Source: Pycnococcus provasolii
Lineage: Eukaryota; Chlorophyta; Pseudoscourfieldiophyceae; Pseudoscourfieldiales; Pycnococcaceae
Direction of reading: 5' to 3'
NCBI GenBank assembly: GCA_938743325.2
Contig: OW568874.1
Span: forward strand, 186,001 to 250,000
DNA: 64,000 nucleotides
The position numbers and the translations under genes are program-made. The first letter of the stretch is position 1; each line of letters starts with the position of its first letter. The notes beneath the pieces are model-generated. The model was not told the DNA's origin and searched no databases. It saw nothing but the letters and a program-made list of their open reading frames with translations. Shown here one piece after another: positions 19,435-28,874 of the stretch.

Positions 19435-22400
19435 ATGGCGTCACGTGATTCATCAGTGGTGCCAAATCCTAATCCTGATATCAAAAAGTCTGTCGCTGTC
19501 ATTGGCTCAGGAATCGCAGGTTGCAGTGCGGCATTTCTTCTACAAAAAAATAACTTCGATGTTACGTTAATGGAAAGTCAGCCGACGTTAGGGGGACACA
19601 CGCTCACCACCGCTGACCCGCTCCCACCCGTTGACCTCGGATTCCAAGTCTTCAACCTCACCACCTACCCCAACTTCACGGAAATGCTCGAACACCTCGG
19701 CGTGGACTCAGAACGCTCCGACATGTCGTTCGCACTCTCGCTCGACAAGGGACTTCTCGAGTGGGGATCCAAAAGGGGACTCGCGTCGCTGTGCGCGCAG
19801 CGCTCCAACTTGTGCAACCCGCGATTCTACGGGATGGTCGTCGAGGCGATTCGGTTCGGATACCAAGCCACGGAAACGCTCACAGATGAATCGCTAGGGA
19901 AACTCACGCTCGGAGAGTACCTCAAACTCAGAGGGTACAGCGACGCGTTCCGAGAGTGGTACGTACTGCCCATGTGCGCCGCCATATGGAGCAGCCCGAA
20001 CGTGGAGGTGCTCAGCTTTCCCATAAGGCCTCTCGTGGCATTCTGGAAAAATCACCACCTCCTCGACCTGTTCACTCCGAGGCCCATCTGGCGCGTTGTC
20101 AAGGGACGAAGCAAGACGTACGTCGACCGAATCGCTAAAGAGCTCGGGGAGAATGCCGTGATGAAAAACATGCAGGCGATGGCAGTGCGCCGTGGCACGA
20201 ACGGGCAAGGGGTGGACGTCGAGGTGGTGGACAGGTCGCCGAAGGCTACGCAGTCAACGTCAACGCCGATGCGCGTGAGCACCGTGATGCACTTCGACGC
20301 CGTCGTTCTCGCGTGCCATGCCGACCAGGCTCTTGCGCTGCTAGGCGAGAGCGCGACGCCGCAGGAGCGAGACGTGCTTGCCGCCATCCCGTACGCGCCG
20401 TCAGATATCTACCTGCATCACGACGCAAAGCTGATGCCTCGGCGACACGACGCATGGGCGAGCTGGAACGTGATTGCCGAGAAAAAGAAGGACGGCGACA
20501 AGAGAAACGTATGCGTGACGTACTGGGCACAGAGCCTGCAGAGCTTCGATAAGCCAACGCCTGACCTCTTCGTGACGCTCAACCCATTCACGCCGCCTGA
20601 CAAGGACAAGACGCTGCTGCAGCTCGAACTCAGGCATCCTCAACTAGGTGGACGAGCGAGGGAGGCGCAGGCGAAGCTGCCAAGCATACAGGGTAACGGG
20701 AGCGTCTACTTCACCGGAGCGTGGGCAAACAACGGATTCCACGAGGATGGGCTCGTCGCGAGCATCGAGGTGGCGAAGCGCATGTGCGGCGATGGCGACG
20801 ACAACGCCGCGCCCGCGCCTTGCATTCCATGGAGCATGGATCTGCACCACCGACCACTTCAGGGTCGCAACAACCCCAAGCCGTCGTGCGTTGAGATGGC
20901 TTGCCTCACCTGCTTCGACCGCATGGCGTCGCACGCGCTGAGTGGCGGCGCGCCGATGCGCATCATCCTTCCCGATGGAACCGAACGCCTGTACGGCGAC
21001 CCGAACAACCGCGCGACCAACCTCATTGGAGCGGACAGCGAGGAGCGGTACATTCCCACCCTTCGCGCGCACTCGTTCGAGCTCTTCAAGCGCATCGTGT
21101 ACAGCCACGACATCGGGCTCGGGGAGGCGTACATTCGTGGCGAATTCGACGCTCGACGTGTCGGAGGTTCGGAGGGGGATGGGCTCAGCGACGTTCTAGC
21201 GATCATGTGCCGCAACCTCGCTCAGGTGGAGAACACCAGGCAGAGCGGGGGAGGTGCAGGCGTGCTCAGCCTTCTCGCGAGAGCTGCAAACAGCATCGGG
21301 ATGGCGGTTTATGCCGCGGCGCACCGCGCGCGTCCCAACACGCGCGAGGGAAGCCGGAAGAACATTCGGGCACACTACGATCTTGGCAATGATCTGTACA
21401 AGGTGTTCCTCGACGAAACGATGACGTACTCGAGCGGCGTGCATCGCAGCACCGACGACATGGCCGCACCTCCCGCGCCTGCGCAGCACGGTTCAGACGC
21501 AAGCAGTGACGACGACGACAGGGATTCGTTCGATAACGCGGACAACGCATTCCGCCCCGATCGTCTGCAGACGCCCCCATACCAGGCCATGCCTCTAAGC
21601 CCGAAGGTGAGCCTTTACGACGCGCAGCACAACAAGTTCCGTCTACTGCTGAGCCGCCTGACTCCCGCGATCCTTGCGGACGACCCGAGGTGCGACGATC
21701 CATCCGCCAACCACGTCACGCGCTCGGTGCTCGAAATCGGATGCGGCTGGGGTGCTCTTGCCATGTACGGCGTGACGAAGTTCTTCGCTAACGCCATCAC
21801 GCAGGGTTCGAAGAAGCCGATCCACCTTCGTTGGATTGGTATCACCGTCAGCGACGAGCAGCTGAAGGAGGCTCAGGACCGCCTTGCCGTCTCCGTAGCT
21901 GAGGGCAAGCTCGACGAAGGTGTCATCTCGTACCACATATGCGACTACCGCGACACGAAAGAGCTTTTCAGTCTGAATCGTGACGGTGCCTTTGACGGCG
22001 TCGTGAGTGTGGAGATGATCGAGGCGGTGGGACACGAGAACCTTCCCGAGTACTTCACGAGCGTTTCTAGGGCACTGAAGCCTGGCCGCGGTGTCTTCAG
22101 CCTGCAGGCAATTTCAATCCCGGACAAGCGCTACGAGGCGTACCGCATCAGCTCAGACTTTATTCGTGAATTCATCTTCCCCGGCGGTCATCTCCCGTGT
22201 CATGATATCATGACGCAGTGCGCCAAGGCGGCAAGCCTTGGCTCCGAGCCAGAATTTTGCCTGGACATCGGGCCTGATTATGCGCTCACGCTGCGCGCGT
22301 GGCGCGAGGCTTGGGAGGCAAACAAGGATGTTATCGTGAGAAAACTCGGATACAGCTTCGCACTGTACAGGACGTACATGTTCTACTTCGCATACTGCGA

Positions 22401-22461
22401 GGCTGCATTCCAGGAGAAAGTGCTTCACGACTTTGTTCTTTCGTGGACGCACACGGGGTGA
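19435..22461 (+). CDS. Fused FAD-dependent oxidase / cyclopropane-fatty-acyl-phospholipid synthase
   Basis: 1008 aa from ATG 19435. The N-terminal half (about 18-480) is an amine-oxidase-like flavoprotein: dinucleotide-binding VAVIGSGIAGCSAAFLLQ, GGHTLT, and a C-terminal FAD-domain motif YFTGAWANNGFHEDG. The C-terminal half is a CFA synthase: HYDLGNDLYKVFLDETMTYS near 647, SAM-binding VLEIGCGWGALAMYG near 766, VSVEMIEAVGHENLPEYF, and SLQAISIPDKRYEAYRISSDFI. This two-part architecture is known from plant cyclopropane synthases, which add a methylene from SAM to acyl-chain double bonds. An acidic linker of ~50 residues (about 680-725) interrupts the synthase between the HYD motif and the SAM domain. 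No introns needed. Confidence 0.9.
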   Translation: MASRDSSVVPNPNPDIKKSVAVIGSGIAGCSAAFLLQKNNFDVTLMESQPTLGGHTLTTADPLPPVDLGFQVFNLTTYPNFTEMLEHLGVDSERSDMSFALSLDKGLLEWGSKRGLASLCAQRSNLCNPRFYGMVVEAIRFGYQATETLTDESLGKLTLGEYLKLRGYSDAFREWYVLPMCAAIWSSPNVEVLSFPIRPLVAFWKNHHLLDLFTPRPIWRVVKGRSKTYVDRIAKELGENAVMKNMQAMAVRRGTNGQGVDVEVVDRSPKATQSTSTPMRVSTVMHFDAVVLACHADQALALLGESATPQERDVLAAIPYAPSDIYLHHDAKLMPRRHDAWASWNVIAEKKKDGDKRNVCVTYWAQSLQSFDKPTPDLFVTLNPFTPPDKDKTLLQLELRHPQLGGRAREAQAKLPSIQGNGSVYFTGAWANNGFHEDGLVASIEVAKRMCGDGDDNAAPAPCIPWSMDLHHRPLQGRNNPKPSCVEMACLTCFDRMASHALSGGAPMRIILPDGTERLYGDPNNRATNLIGADSEERYIPTLRAHSFELFKRIVYSHDIGLGEAYIRGEFDARRVGGSEGDGLSDVLAIMCRNLAQVENTRQSGGGAGVLSLLARAANSIGMAVYAAAHRARPNTREGSRKNIRAHYDLGNDLYKVFLDETMTYSSGVHRSTDDMAAPPAPAQHGSDASSDDDDRDSFDNADNAFRPDRLQTPPYQAMPLSPKVSLYDAQHNKFRLLLSRLTPAILADDPRCDDPSANHVTRSVLEIGCGWGALAMYGVTKFFANAITQGSKKPIHLRWIGITVSDEQLKEAQDRLAVSVAEGKLDEGVISYHICDYRDTKELFSLNRDGAFDGVVSVEMIEAVGHENLPEYFTSVSRALKPGRGVFSLQAISIPDKRYEAYRISSDFIREFIFPGGHLPCHDIMTQCAKAASLGSEPEFCLDIGPDYALTLRAWREAWEANKDVIVRKLGYSFALYRTYMFYFAYCEAAFQEKVLHDFVLSWTHTG

Positions 22462-22575
22462 CCGACCGCTCGGCATAATGAGGAAGGCAAGAAAAAACAA
22501 AAGGAATATAAAAAAAAAGATTGTTGTTACATTTACATTGACATTTATCAACGAAATATCAACGAAAAACCAAAT

Positions 22576-24861
22576 TCACCACAGGCCAGTCGCGCGACCA
22601 AGAAGGCCACCGGCGACATAGCCGATGGGTGCAGCAACAGCCAAAATGCGCTGTGCACGCGCGGCATCCGACGCTCCTCGCTCGCACACCATGTAAACCA
22701 ACGATCGCGTCGTGTCATTCGGCATGAGGCGAGCGCGCGTCATGCTGATGTCCACCTCGACATCTTTCTCCGCCATAGTGAGGATCTGCTGCAGCTCCAC
22801 CTCTGTAAGGTCGTCACCTTCCGCCTGCTTTTTCTTATTCGCATCCACTACGTCGCCAATAAAGTGTCGGTCGTAGAAGCGCAGCGCGTCGTCGTAGCGC
22901 TCGGCTGACATGAAGACGCGGATCATCGCGTTGGCGGAGTGAACGCACGGCGGAACTCCACTCTCCTGCATGTACGTCCACACCGCGCGGGCACCACGAA
23001 CGTCGCTGTCTGCGGAGAACGCGTTCAGCAGGTGCGCATACGTGTACGGCGTGGGAGTGTACCCTTTCCCCGTGTCCATGAGCCGCTGAAAAAGTTCGAA
23101 GCTCTCGTCGCCGAGACCAGCTCCCGAGGCGGCGTACGCACGGAACAGCGAGTCGTACGTGTTGCTGTCTGGTCTCACTTGCACCTTACGCATTTCGTCG
23201 ATGAGCGTCTCGACGGCTGTGAGCTGCCCAGCACCTGCGCAAGCGTGCAGCGCGGTATTGTAAGCGGCCAGCGGTGGCCTTCGCGAAGCGACACTGGTCC
23301 ACTCCGAGTCCCACGAGCGCAGTAAAGCGAGCGCCTCGCGCCACAGCGGCGTCGGTCGATTTCGCTCGAACGCTCGGAGCACGCAACAGTAGTTGTACGC
23401 GTTGATCGTTGGCACAGACTCATCCTCGCGAAGCTCGTTGAGGTAGCGCAGTGCGCTGACGCCGTTGCCGCACGTGCCGAGCGCGAGGAAGAGCGCGCTG
23501 TACAGTTGCGCGCTTCGCGATTCTGAGCACAGCTCGAACGCCTCCATCGCCTTCTGTGCGTCGCGAACAACGCCATATCCCTCGACGAGTGCCGCATACG
23601 TGAATGCGTTGGGCTGCACACCAGCATCTTGCATGTCATCGAGTATCGAGACTGCCTGTTCCATCATGCCAGCACGTGCGCAGGCTAGAATGGCTGACGA
23701 GTACGTCACCACGTCCGCGCATTCGTCGTGTGCAGCCGCCTCGCTCAAGATTTGGCGAGCTCGGTCGCCGTCGCGTCCGAGCGCACATGCGGACAATGCC
23801 GCGCCGTAGACGTGCGCGTTTGGCTCCGCGCCGTCGGCGACGAATTGTTCGTATTCGCGCAGTGCCCCACGCCAGTCTCCTCCGAGAGCGAGGGCGCGCA
23901 TGTACGCCGACGTTGTTCGTTCGTTCGGCCAGCCGCACCTCCTGTAGAGGGTTCGCGCCGGCTCCAGCCATTGCTCCGCAGAGCGCGTGGAAGTGCCCGC
24001 AGTCTCTCCATTGTTGTTGTTGTCGTCGTCACTGCCAGGCACTGACAGCTTTCTGAGCGACGTCTGGTTGCGTTTCCGCACATCCTTGAGTGCTCGCTGG
24101 CACATGGAGATGGCGGTCGTGTACACGCGCACGTCGAGCCTAGGCGCCTTGTCGCCCTCACGTCTCGTGGTGATGGCTGCGTTGTCAAGCCAGAGCATGA
24201 GTGCGGTTCCTAGCGCATACAGCCTTCGACTTGCGAGTTCTGTGAGCAGGCCGTTGACTTCGTTGGATGTTAATTTTGCCAAAGCTGTCGGCTCGATGGA
24301 AAGCGCGTCGTCGAGTTGTGTCTTTGCCTGCGAGGGCGTTGTGTGTCTGGGTCGTTTTGATTTTTGTGTGCGGTTGTTGTGTTCATCCTTGAGCGCTGGT
24401 TCGACGGTTCTGAGTGCGCGCCAGACGGTTGCGGCAGCTTTCGAGCACGACTGTTGCCTGAGTACGCGCGGCGTGAAGAGCTGCTGCTTCGCTGCTGCGT
24501 TGTTTGCTTTTGCTTTTGCTTTTGCCGATGACGACGCCGCCGATTTCGTGCTGGCCTTTGCCTTTGCCTTTGCCGGTGCGACGACCGACTTTGTCGCTTT
24601 AGATGATGCTGCTGCTGCTGCTGCTGACGACGACGACGGGTGAGAACGCTTTTGAGTGCGATTATTTGCCTGTGACGAACTTGTCGACGACGACAAATTC
24701 GTCGACGACGTCGACGTCAAAGACGACGACGACGAACCCGAACCAACCGAAATCGCCAAGCAAGGAACACGAGCACACCGAGTAAAACGAGCACACCGAG
24801 GAGTAAGACGTGCTTTGAGAGGAGACCGAGAGAGGGAGAGGGAGAGCGAGAGGGAGGCCAT
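22576..24861 (-). CDS. Pentatricopeptide-repeat protein, probably plastid
   Basis: 761 aa from ATG 24861, which has a GCCGCCATGG context; another in-frame ATG lies 11 codons upstream. Residues 1-60 are Ser/Leu/Arg-rich without acids (MASLSLSLSLSRSPLKARLT), typical of organelle targeting. A Ser/Ala/Lys-rich stretch runs to about 170. Then tandem ~35-residue repeats of P type occupy about 255-670, e.g. NAHVYGAALSACALGRDGDR, VVTYSSAILACARAGMMEQA, NAFTYAALVEGYGVVRDAQK, and SNTYDSLFRAYAASGAGLG. The family binds organellar RNA in a sequence-specific way. A C-terminal extension (EVELQQILTMAEKDVEVDIS) follows the repeats, with no SMR, E or DYW domain that I can identify. Confidence 0.85.
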   Translation of the reverse strand: MASLSLSLSLSRSPLKARLTPRCARFTRCARVPCLAISVGSGSSSSSLTSTSSTNLSSSTSSSQANNRTQKRSHPSSSSAAAAAASSKATKSVVAPAKAKAKASTKSAASSSAKAKAKANNAAAKQQLFTPRVLRQQSCSKAAATVWRALRTVEPALKDEHNNRTQKSKRPRHTTPSQAKTQLDDALSIEPTALAKLTSNEVNGLLTELASRRLYALGTALMLWLDNAAITTRREGDKAPRLDVRVYTTAISMCQRALKDVRKRNQTSLRKLSVPGSDDDNNNNGETAGTSTRSAEQWLEPARTLYRRCGWPNERTTSAYMRALALGGDWRGALREYEQFVADGAEPNAHVYGAALSACALGRDGDRARQILSEAAAHDECADVVTYSSAILACARAGMMEQAVSILDDMQDAGVQPNAFTYAALVEGYGVVRDAQKAMEAFELCSESRSAQLYSALFLALGTCGNGVSALRYLNELREDESVPTINAYNYCCVLRAFERNRPTPLWREALALLRSWDSEWTSVASRRPPLAAYNTALHACAGAGQLTAVETLIDEMRKVQVRPDSNTYDSLFRAYAASGAGLGDESFELFQRLMDTGKGYTPTPYTYAHLLNAFSADSDVRGARAVWTYMQESGVPPCVHSANAMIRVFMSAERYDDALRFYDRHFIGDVVDANKKKQAEGDDLTEVELQQILTMAEKDVEVDISMTRARLMPNDTTRSLVYMVCERGASDAARAQRILAVAAPIGYVAGGLLGRATGLW

Positions 24862-25217
24862 GGCGGCTAATGAGAGTGCGTGCGAATTGGACAAACGACG
24901 TCACCCGATTTCCCCGGGCAGGGGGAACCACAAAAGCCCAAAGGTCCCAGATAATCGGGGCCCCTTTCCCGGATAACACCCCTCTAGAGGTGAAGGGAGG
25001 GGGGGGGGGGGGGGGGTACACGCTTGAACCACTCACTTCCCACACAACTGAAAACTGACAGCTCAGTGGCTGAAGAGTCTGAGGAGTCAGTCAACCTTTC
25101 ACGACGAGTTACTCAGCAACTTAGACTATCGTACTGTAGTGTTCATTACTGTACAGATTATTACACGTAACTGTAGTACTGCACAACGATCCTTTGTGTT
25201 GTTTACTGTACAGATTA
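24862..25217. other. Intergenic region between two minus-strand genes
   Basis: About 360 bp. Contains a run of about 18 G at 24997-25016 and two copies of ACTGTACAGATTATTACACG near 25148 and 25206. No gene seen. Confidence 0.5.
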
Positions 25218-25225
25218 TTACACGT
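25148..25225. repeat. Direct repeat of about 20 bp
   Basis: ACTGTACAGATTATTACACG occurs at about 25149-25168 and again at about 25205-25224, just downstream of the LRR gene stop on the minus strand. Confidence 0.8.
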
Positions 25226-26720
25226 TGGTACTGTACCTGTATATCAACGACCGTATGGATAAATAGGCGTTGAAGAATTTCGTTTGGAGAGGTACGTATT
25301 TCCTCTCCCACCACAGGCTATCGATGGGAGAGACGTAGGATTGCAACGTCTCTCTCACCGACCGCCTTAGGGAGAGACGTCGGAGTGCAGCTTCCTGCTC
25401 TCTACGTTCCCACCTTAGATCAGAGAGGCGTTGCCGCCTTGCATCAGAGAGGCGTAGCTGTAGTTCATGTGCTCGGTGCACTCTTGTAAATAACTCCTCG
25501 CCAGTAGACTCGTCGAGGGTCGACTTTCCATGCTTTCTGATCAAGCTGGCTATGTCTCGAGCTAACATCACTGTGCAGTCGGATAAGATTTCGCTGTCGC
25601 ACGAATAACCTCCAGAAAACTTCTTGAGGTGCGGAAGCCTACCTCGCTCCAACGCTCCCGCGACCTTAAGCCAAATTTGACTAGAATTGTCAACGCCCGT
25701 AGACGAAACATGAAGCTCCGTCAGCTTCGTCAGAGCACCCTCCTCGATCGCATCAACGAGCATTTGCACGCCGGTGGAGTCAATGTCGCACGAATCAATG
25801 TTGAGTGAGGTCAGCTGAGCGAATGCACCCCGTTTGATGGCTTGCATTGCATTGAAAAAGTTGTGGAAATCCGTGTCGTCAGGCTCAATGTGACTCTCGT
25901 ATATGTCACAGGAATCGAGGCCGAGAATTTTGAGTTGTGCGAGGTTATGCTCCGCTGCCTCCGCGAGTTCGCGAAAACCTATTGCACACACTTTGGTGCC
26001 AGACAAGTCGAGACCCGTGAGCTGTGGGAACGCGCCTCGTTGTATCGATTGTGCCAGAGCGCGCGCACCGTCGACGCCAAACTCCACGTTCCAACCAAGG
26101 CTTAGCACGGTCACTTGTCCAAAAACACCTCGTTCGCCCGCTTGTCCCAGCAAGCGTACGCCTTCGTCATCCACCCCGATGTTGTCTAGCTTCAACACGC
26201 TTAGCTGTGCGAGCGCACCACCCTCTGCCACTCTTATGAGTTCGCGAATCCCGTCGGTGCTGATGACGTTTATCCCGAGGTCTAGGTGCGTGAGGTGTTT
26301 GAGCGCACCGCTCTCGATGGCCTGCAACAGAGCGGATACACCATCATCGGTTAAAACGTTGTCAGAAACGTCCACCTCCGTGACGTTGGCGAACGCGTCC
26401 GTGTTAATCAAGGTTCGAGCCAGAGCACATAGCTTTTCATCTTGAAATCTGAAGTCCGCCATGGACGGCCCAATTTTGAGTGTTTTGGTCGTTTTGAATA
26501 CGGCACGTACAGCTGTTGAAGCTTCTCGGCTCACGCACGCGAGCGTCGCGAGTGTTCGAAAAGCTAGAGGTGTGGAAGAGAATCCTCCGTGCGATATGAT
26601 GACATCCCAAAGCGCAGACGATACACTCGATACACTGGCCGCAGTGCACGGCTCTGAAGGTCTTTTCTGGACCTGTCTTGTCATCGACATTGATGTGTGA
26701 GAACGAAGCCAAGGCGCCAT
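25218..26720 (-). CDS. Leucine-rich-repeat protein, RNI type
   Basis: 500 aa from ATG 26720. After an N-terminal helical stretch (LAFRTLATLACVSREAS, possibly a degenerate F-box-like helix) come about nine ~28-residue repeats at 95-350 of ribonuclease-inhibitor type: ALKHLTHLDLGINVISTDG, ALAQLSVLKLDNIGVDDEG, AFPQLTGLDLSGTKVCAIG, AFAQLTSLNIDSCDIDSTG and ALTKLTELHVSSTGVDN. The C-terminal ~90 residues are Arg/Glu-rich helical sequence with repeated LRRLSLRRS-type units. Such proteins are often interaction scaffolds; no partner can be named. Divergent from the selenoprotein U gene. Confidence 0.8.
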   Translation of the reverse strand: MAPWLRSHTSMSMTRQVQKRPSEPCTAASVSSVSSALWDVIISHGGFSSTPLAFRTLATLACVSREASTAVRAVFKTTKTLKIGPSMADFRFQDEKLCALARTLINTDAFANVTEVDVSDNVLTDDGVSALLQAIESGALKHLTHLDLGINVISTDGIRELIRVAEGGALAQLSVLKLDNIGVDDEGVRLLGQAGERGVFGQVTVLSLGWNVEFGVDGARALAQSIQRGAFPQLTGLDLSGTKVCAIGFRELAEAAEHNLAQLKILGLDSCDIYESHIEPDDTDFHNFFNAMQAIKRGAFAQLTSLNIDSCDIDSTGVQMLVDAIEEGALTKLTELHVSSTGVDNSSQIWLKVAGALERGRLPHLKKFSGGYSCDSEILSDCTVMLARDIASLIRKHGKSTLDESTGEELFTRVHRAHELQLRLSDARRQRLSDLRWERREQEAALRRLSLRRSVRETLQSYVSPIDSLWWERKYVPLQTKFFNAYLSIRSLIYRYSTNV

Positions 26721-26800
26721 AATCACGTTTCCTGTTAAGAACCTGGGAAAGTGAAGAGAGGTTGGAAAATGGCGCGTGGCAAGTTGGCTTGGAGAGATGG

Positions 26801-26829
26801 TAACCCTAACCCTAACCCTAACCCTAATC
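26801..26829 (-). repeat. Interstitial telomere-like repeat (CCCTAA)n
   Basis: Four CCCTAA units in the 236-bp divergent region between the LRR gene and the selenoprotein U gene. Confidence 0.9.
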
Positions 26830-26956
26830 CGGATCGTTTCTTTGGAATTTCTCCCCGGTTCTCTTGGGTGATTTCCAGCCTCACATCTCCCGGGACCCTT
26901 TTTGTCAGCACCTTCTCATCAGAGGAAGTAGGGTACTTTTTATTTCCACAAAAAGT

Positions 26957-27667
26957 ATGGCGTCCGCGCTGATGTTAGCCACTGCACCACTGCGTGCTCT
27001 CTTTTCTTCACCAGGAGGTGCAGGTGGTGCAGGTGCTTCCTACAATGCTCTAACAGATACCGTCCCTGCTCACACTTTGTGGTCTTCTTCTTCTTCTTCT
27101 TCTTCTGGTGGGGTGGTTCCTGTGGTTGGGAAGGCTGTGGTTGTCCTGTGCATACGTCGACCGGGATGAGGCATGTGTCGGGCCGAAGCGTACAGGCTCT
27201 CGGTCGAACGGCGCGAGGAAGTCTTACAGGCTGGTGCGTGTCGGATTGTTGCCATGCTCACGGACCACGTCGAGAAACCGGCGGGGGCATTCGTGAGAAC
27301 GGCGTGGGGAGAGGCGAATAAGGCGGATGTCTACCAAGACGTCGAGGCGAGGTTCTTCAAGGCGCTCGGAAAAGACGGCGAGGTGAGAAGAGGAACGCTC
27401 ATGCAACTCTTCAACCCGTTTGGAATGGCGCTGAAGAACAACTCACGCGACCAGAAGTACATCGGCGAACGTGGCATCGACTCCAACTTGGAGGGCGAGA
27501 AAGGCCTGGGCGACGGATTCACGTTCGGAGGCGTGCTCGTTCTCGCTCCGGAGAAATCTGAAAGTGCTGAGCCACGCGTGCTCTTCAGGCACGAAGAGAA
27601 GACGTTCGGCGACCACGCGTCCGTCGACGACATCATCGCCGCGCTCAAAAAGTACAAGCCGACGTAA
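26957..27667 (+). CDS. SELENOU: Selenoprotein U (PRXL2/FAM213 peroxiredoxin-like), in-frame TGA read as selenocysteine
   Basis: Reading from ATG 26957, the frame meets TGA at 27167-27169 and continues in the same frame to TAA at 27665. The total is 236 residues with residue 71 encoded by TGA. The local sequence is VLCIRRPG-TGA-GMCRAEAYRL, matching the redox motif of the PRXL2/SelU family (RRPGCxxCR in cysteine homologues). So TGA sits exactly at the first redox Cys (UxxC, resolving Cys 74). Downstream family features are present: QLFNPFGMALKNN, SNLEGEKGLGDGFTFGGVLV, LFRHEEKTFGDHAS. The fold is thioredoxin-like and the role is presumed thiol redox. The N-terminus (MASALMLATAPLRALFSSPG) looks like an organelle-targeting sequence. 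Sequencing error is possible but would have to convert this one codon. SelU with Sec is known in algae and fish. Confidence 0.88.
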
Positions 27668-27696
27668 AATCAAACACAAACACCTCGAACGAGATG

Positions 27697-27795
27697 GGAG
27701 CTGTCTGAGAAAAATCAAAAATGTGACGGCGCGCTGTTCGAAAGTCCCTCCACACGTAACGAGGGAGGACGGCGCGCTTGAGAAGGATTTCGACG
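27697..27795 (+). promoter_or_regulatory. Candidate SECIS element in the 3' UTR of selenoprotein U
   Basis: Starts about 30 nt after the stop. Core elements in order: GTGA at 27723-27726, stem GCGCGC at 27729-27734, unpaired AA at 27741-27742, an upper stem GTCCCTCC (27744-27751) with GGGAGGAC (27763-27770), GCGCGC at 27772-27777 closing the lower stem, then GA at 27780-27781. This is the arrangement of a form-2 SECIS (quartet, AA bulge, extra apical stem). The basal helix is weak (AAATC with GATTT). Judged by eye only. Confidence 0.55.
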
Positions 27796-28162
27796 ACGGC
27801 GACCTAAGTTCGCTCATATTCAGTAATGGAGTGTACTTTACTTTTTCCTCTAAAAGTCCATTCACACCTTCCACCGGCCCAATCACAGCCCCCATTCAGC
27901 GGCATCCAAGCCATTCTTCCCAGCTCTAGGTATGGCGCCGTGCCCTCCAGTCATCGGTGTATCCCAAGGAAACCTCCGTGGCCGTGAGGAGCGGAATAAC
28001 GTTGCCGATCACAACGTCACAACGTGAGAATCAGTTCGAGGGATGCAACTCGAAACGTGGAGTGACTCACGTCTCACGTTGCCGATCAAGTTGTTGCCGA
28101 GAAGAGAAAGAGAAACGGCTGCCAAGGATGAACGAGGTGAAGAACACCGTGATGAACGTGAT

Positions 28163-28250
28163 GATGAACGCCTTGATGAACGCCTTGAATACCGCCTTGA
28201 ATTGATGAACGCCTTGATGAACGCCTTGAATACCGCCTTGAAGAACGTCT
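28163..28250. repeat. Tandem repeat based on a 12-bp unit ATGAACGCCTTG
   Basis: Four exact ATGAACGCCTTG units alternate with the variant AATACCGCCTTG; the whole block is itself duplicated. Confidence 0.85.
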
Positions 28251-28874
28251 CAAGGGCAAACAAAGTGTATGTTTTCGCTTAAGCTTTGCTCTCTCTCTCT
28301 CTCTCTCCCAGCAGCCCACCTGGAGGCTGGAGGAGGTGTTCCTAAATAAGGCGTATGTAATAAGCAGCTCAGCACGTCTTGCTTGTGTTCAGCAAGCAAG
28401 CACGTCTTGACAAAGGTTCAGCAGCTGAACTGGCGGAACTTTCTGTGTTGTGCTTTTTGGTGCACCGGCCGCTCAGCTCCATCAGTTCCACAACAATTAA
28501 TATTTTAACATTTTTAGCATTTTTAGCATTTTAAGCATTTTTGGTTTGGTGTGGTGTGGTGCTCTGGTGTGATTGGTGTGGCCGTTTATTATTGGCCGTG
28601 CATTATATTGTATTGTATTGCACTACGATCCTTGCTTGCCACTGCATTGGCCTTGTCTTGCCAATTTCGGTTAAGTTAGGTTTGGGTTATTGTCGTCGTG
28701 GGTTAGTGGTGGTGCCTTTGCACCTCCAGTGTGCTCAAGCCTCTCCGGGTTGCGCGCTCGCTCGGTTGCGGCTCCTCTGCGTGCTTGCTCGCTTGGAGTC
28801 AACGTTTGGCCAATACGGCGCACCGCTACAGAGAAGAAACGCCAACGACGTGGGCCAGTCAACGGCCAACGCCT

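Larger units (their letters stand above)
27668..28874. other. Long intergenic region between selenoprotein U and the next plus-strand gene
   Basis: About 1.2 kb. Apart from the SECIS-like hairpin it holds a tandem 12-bp repeat (28163-28250), a (CT)n run near 28290-28308 and T-rich TTTTTAGCATTT repeats near 28505-28540. Short ORFs here have no conserved character. Confidence 0.5.

Noticed and set aside
27167-27169. TGA in the PRXL2 gene as a pseudogene break or sequencing error
   Set aside because: It sits precisely at the redox Cys of a family known to use Sec there, the frame is kept, and a SECIS-like hairpin follows.
27957-28282. Short frames over the 12-bp tandem repeat as a small gene
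   Set aside because: They exist in several frames on both strands only because the repeat length is a multiple of three.
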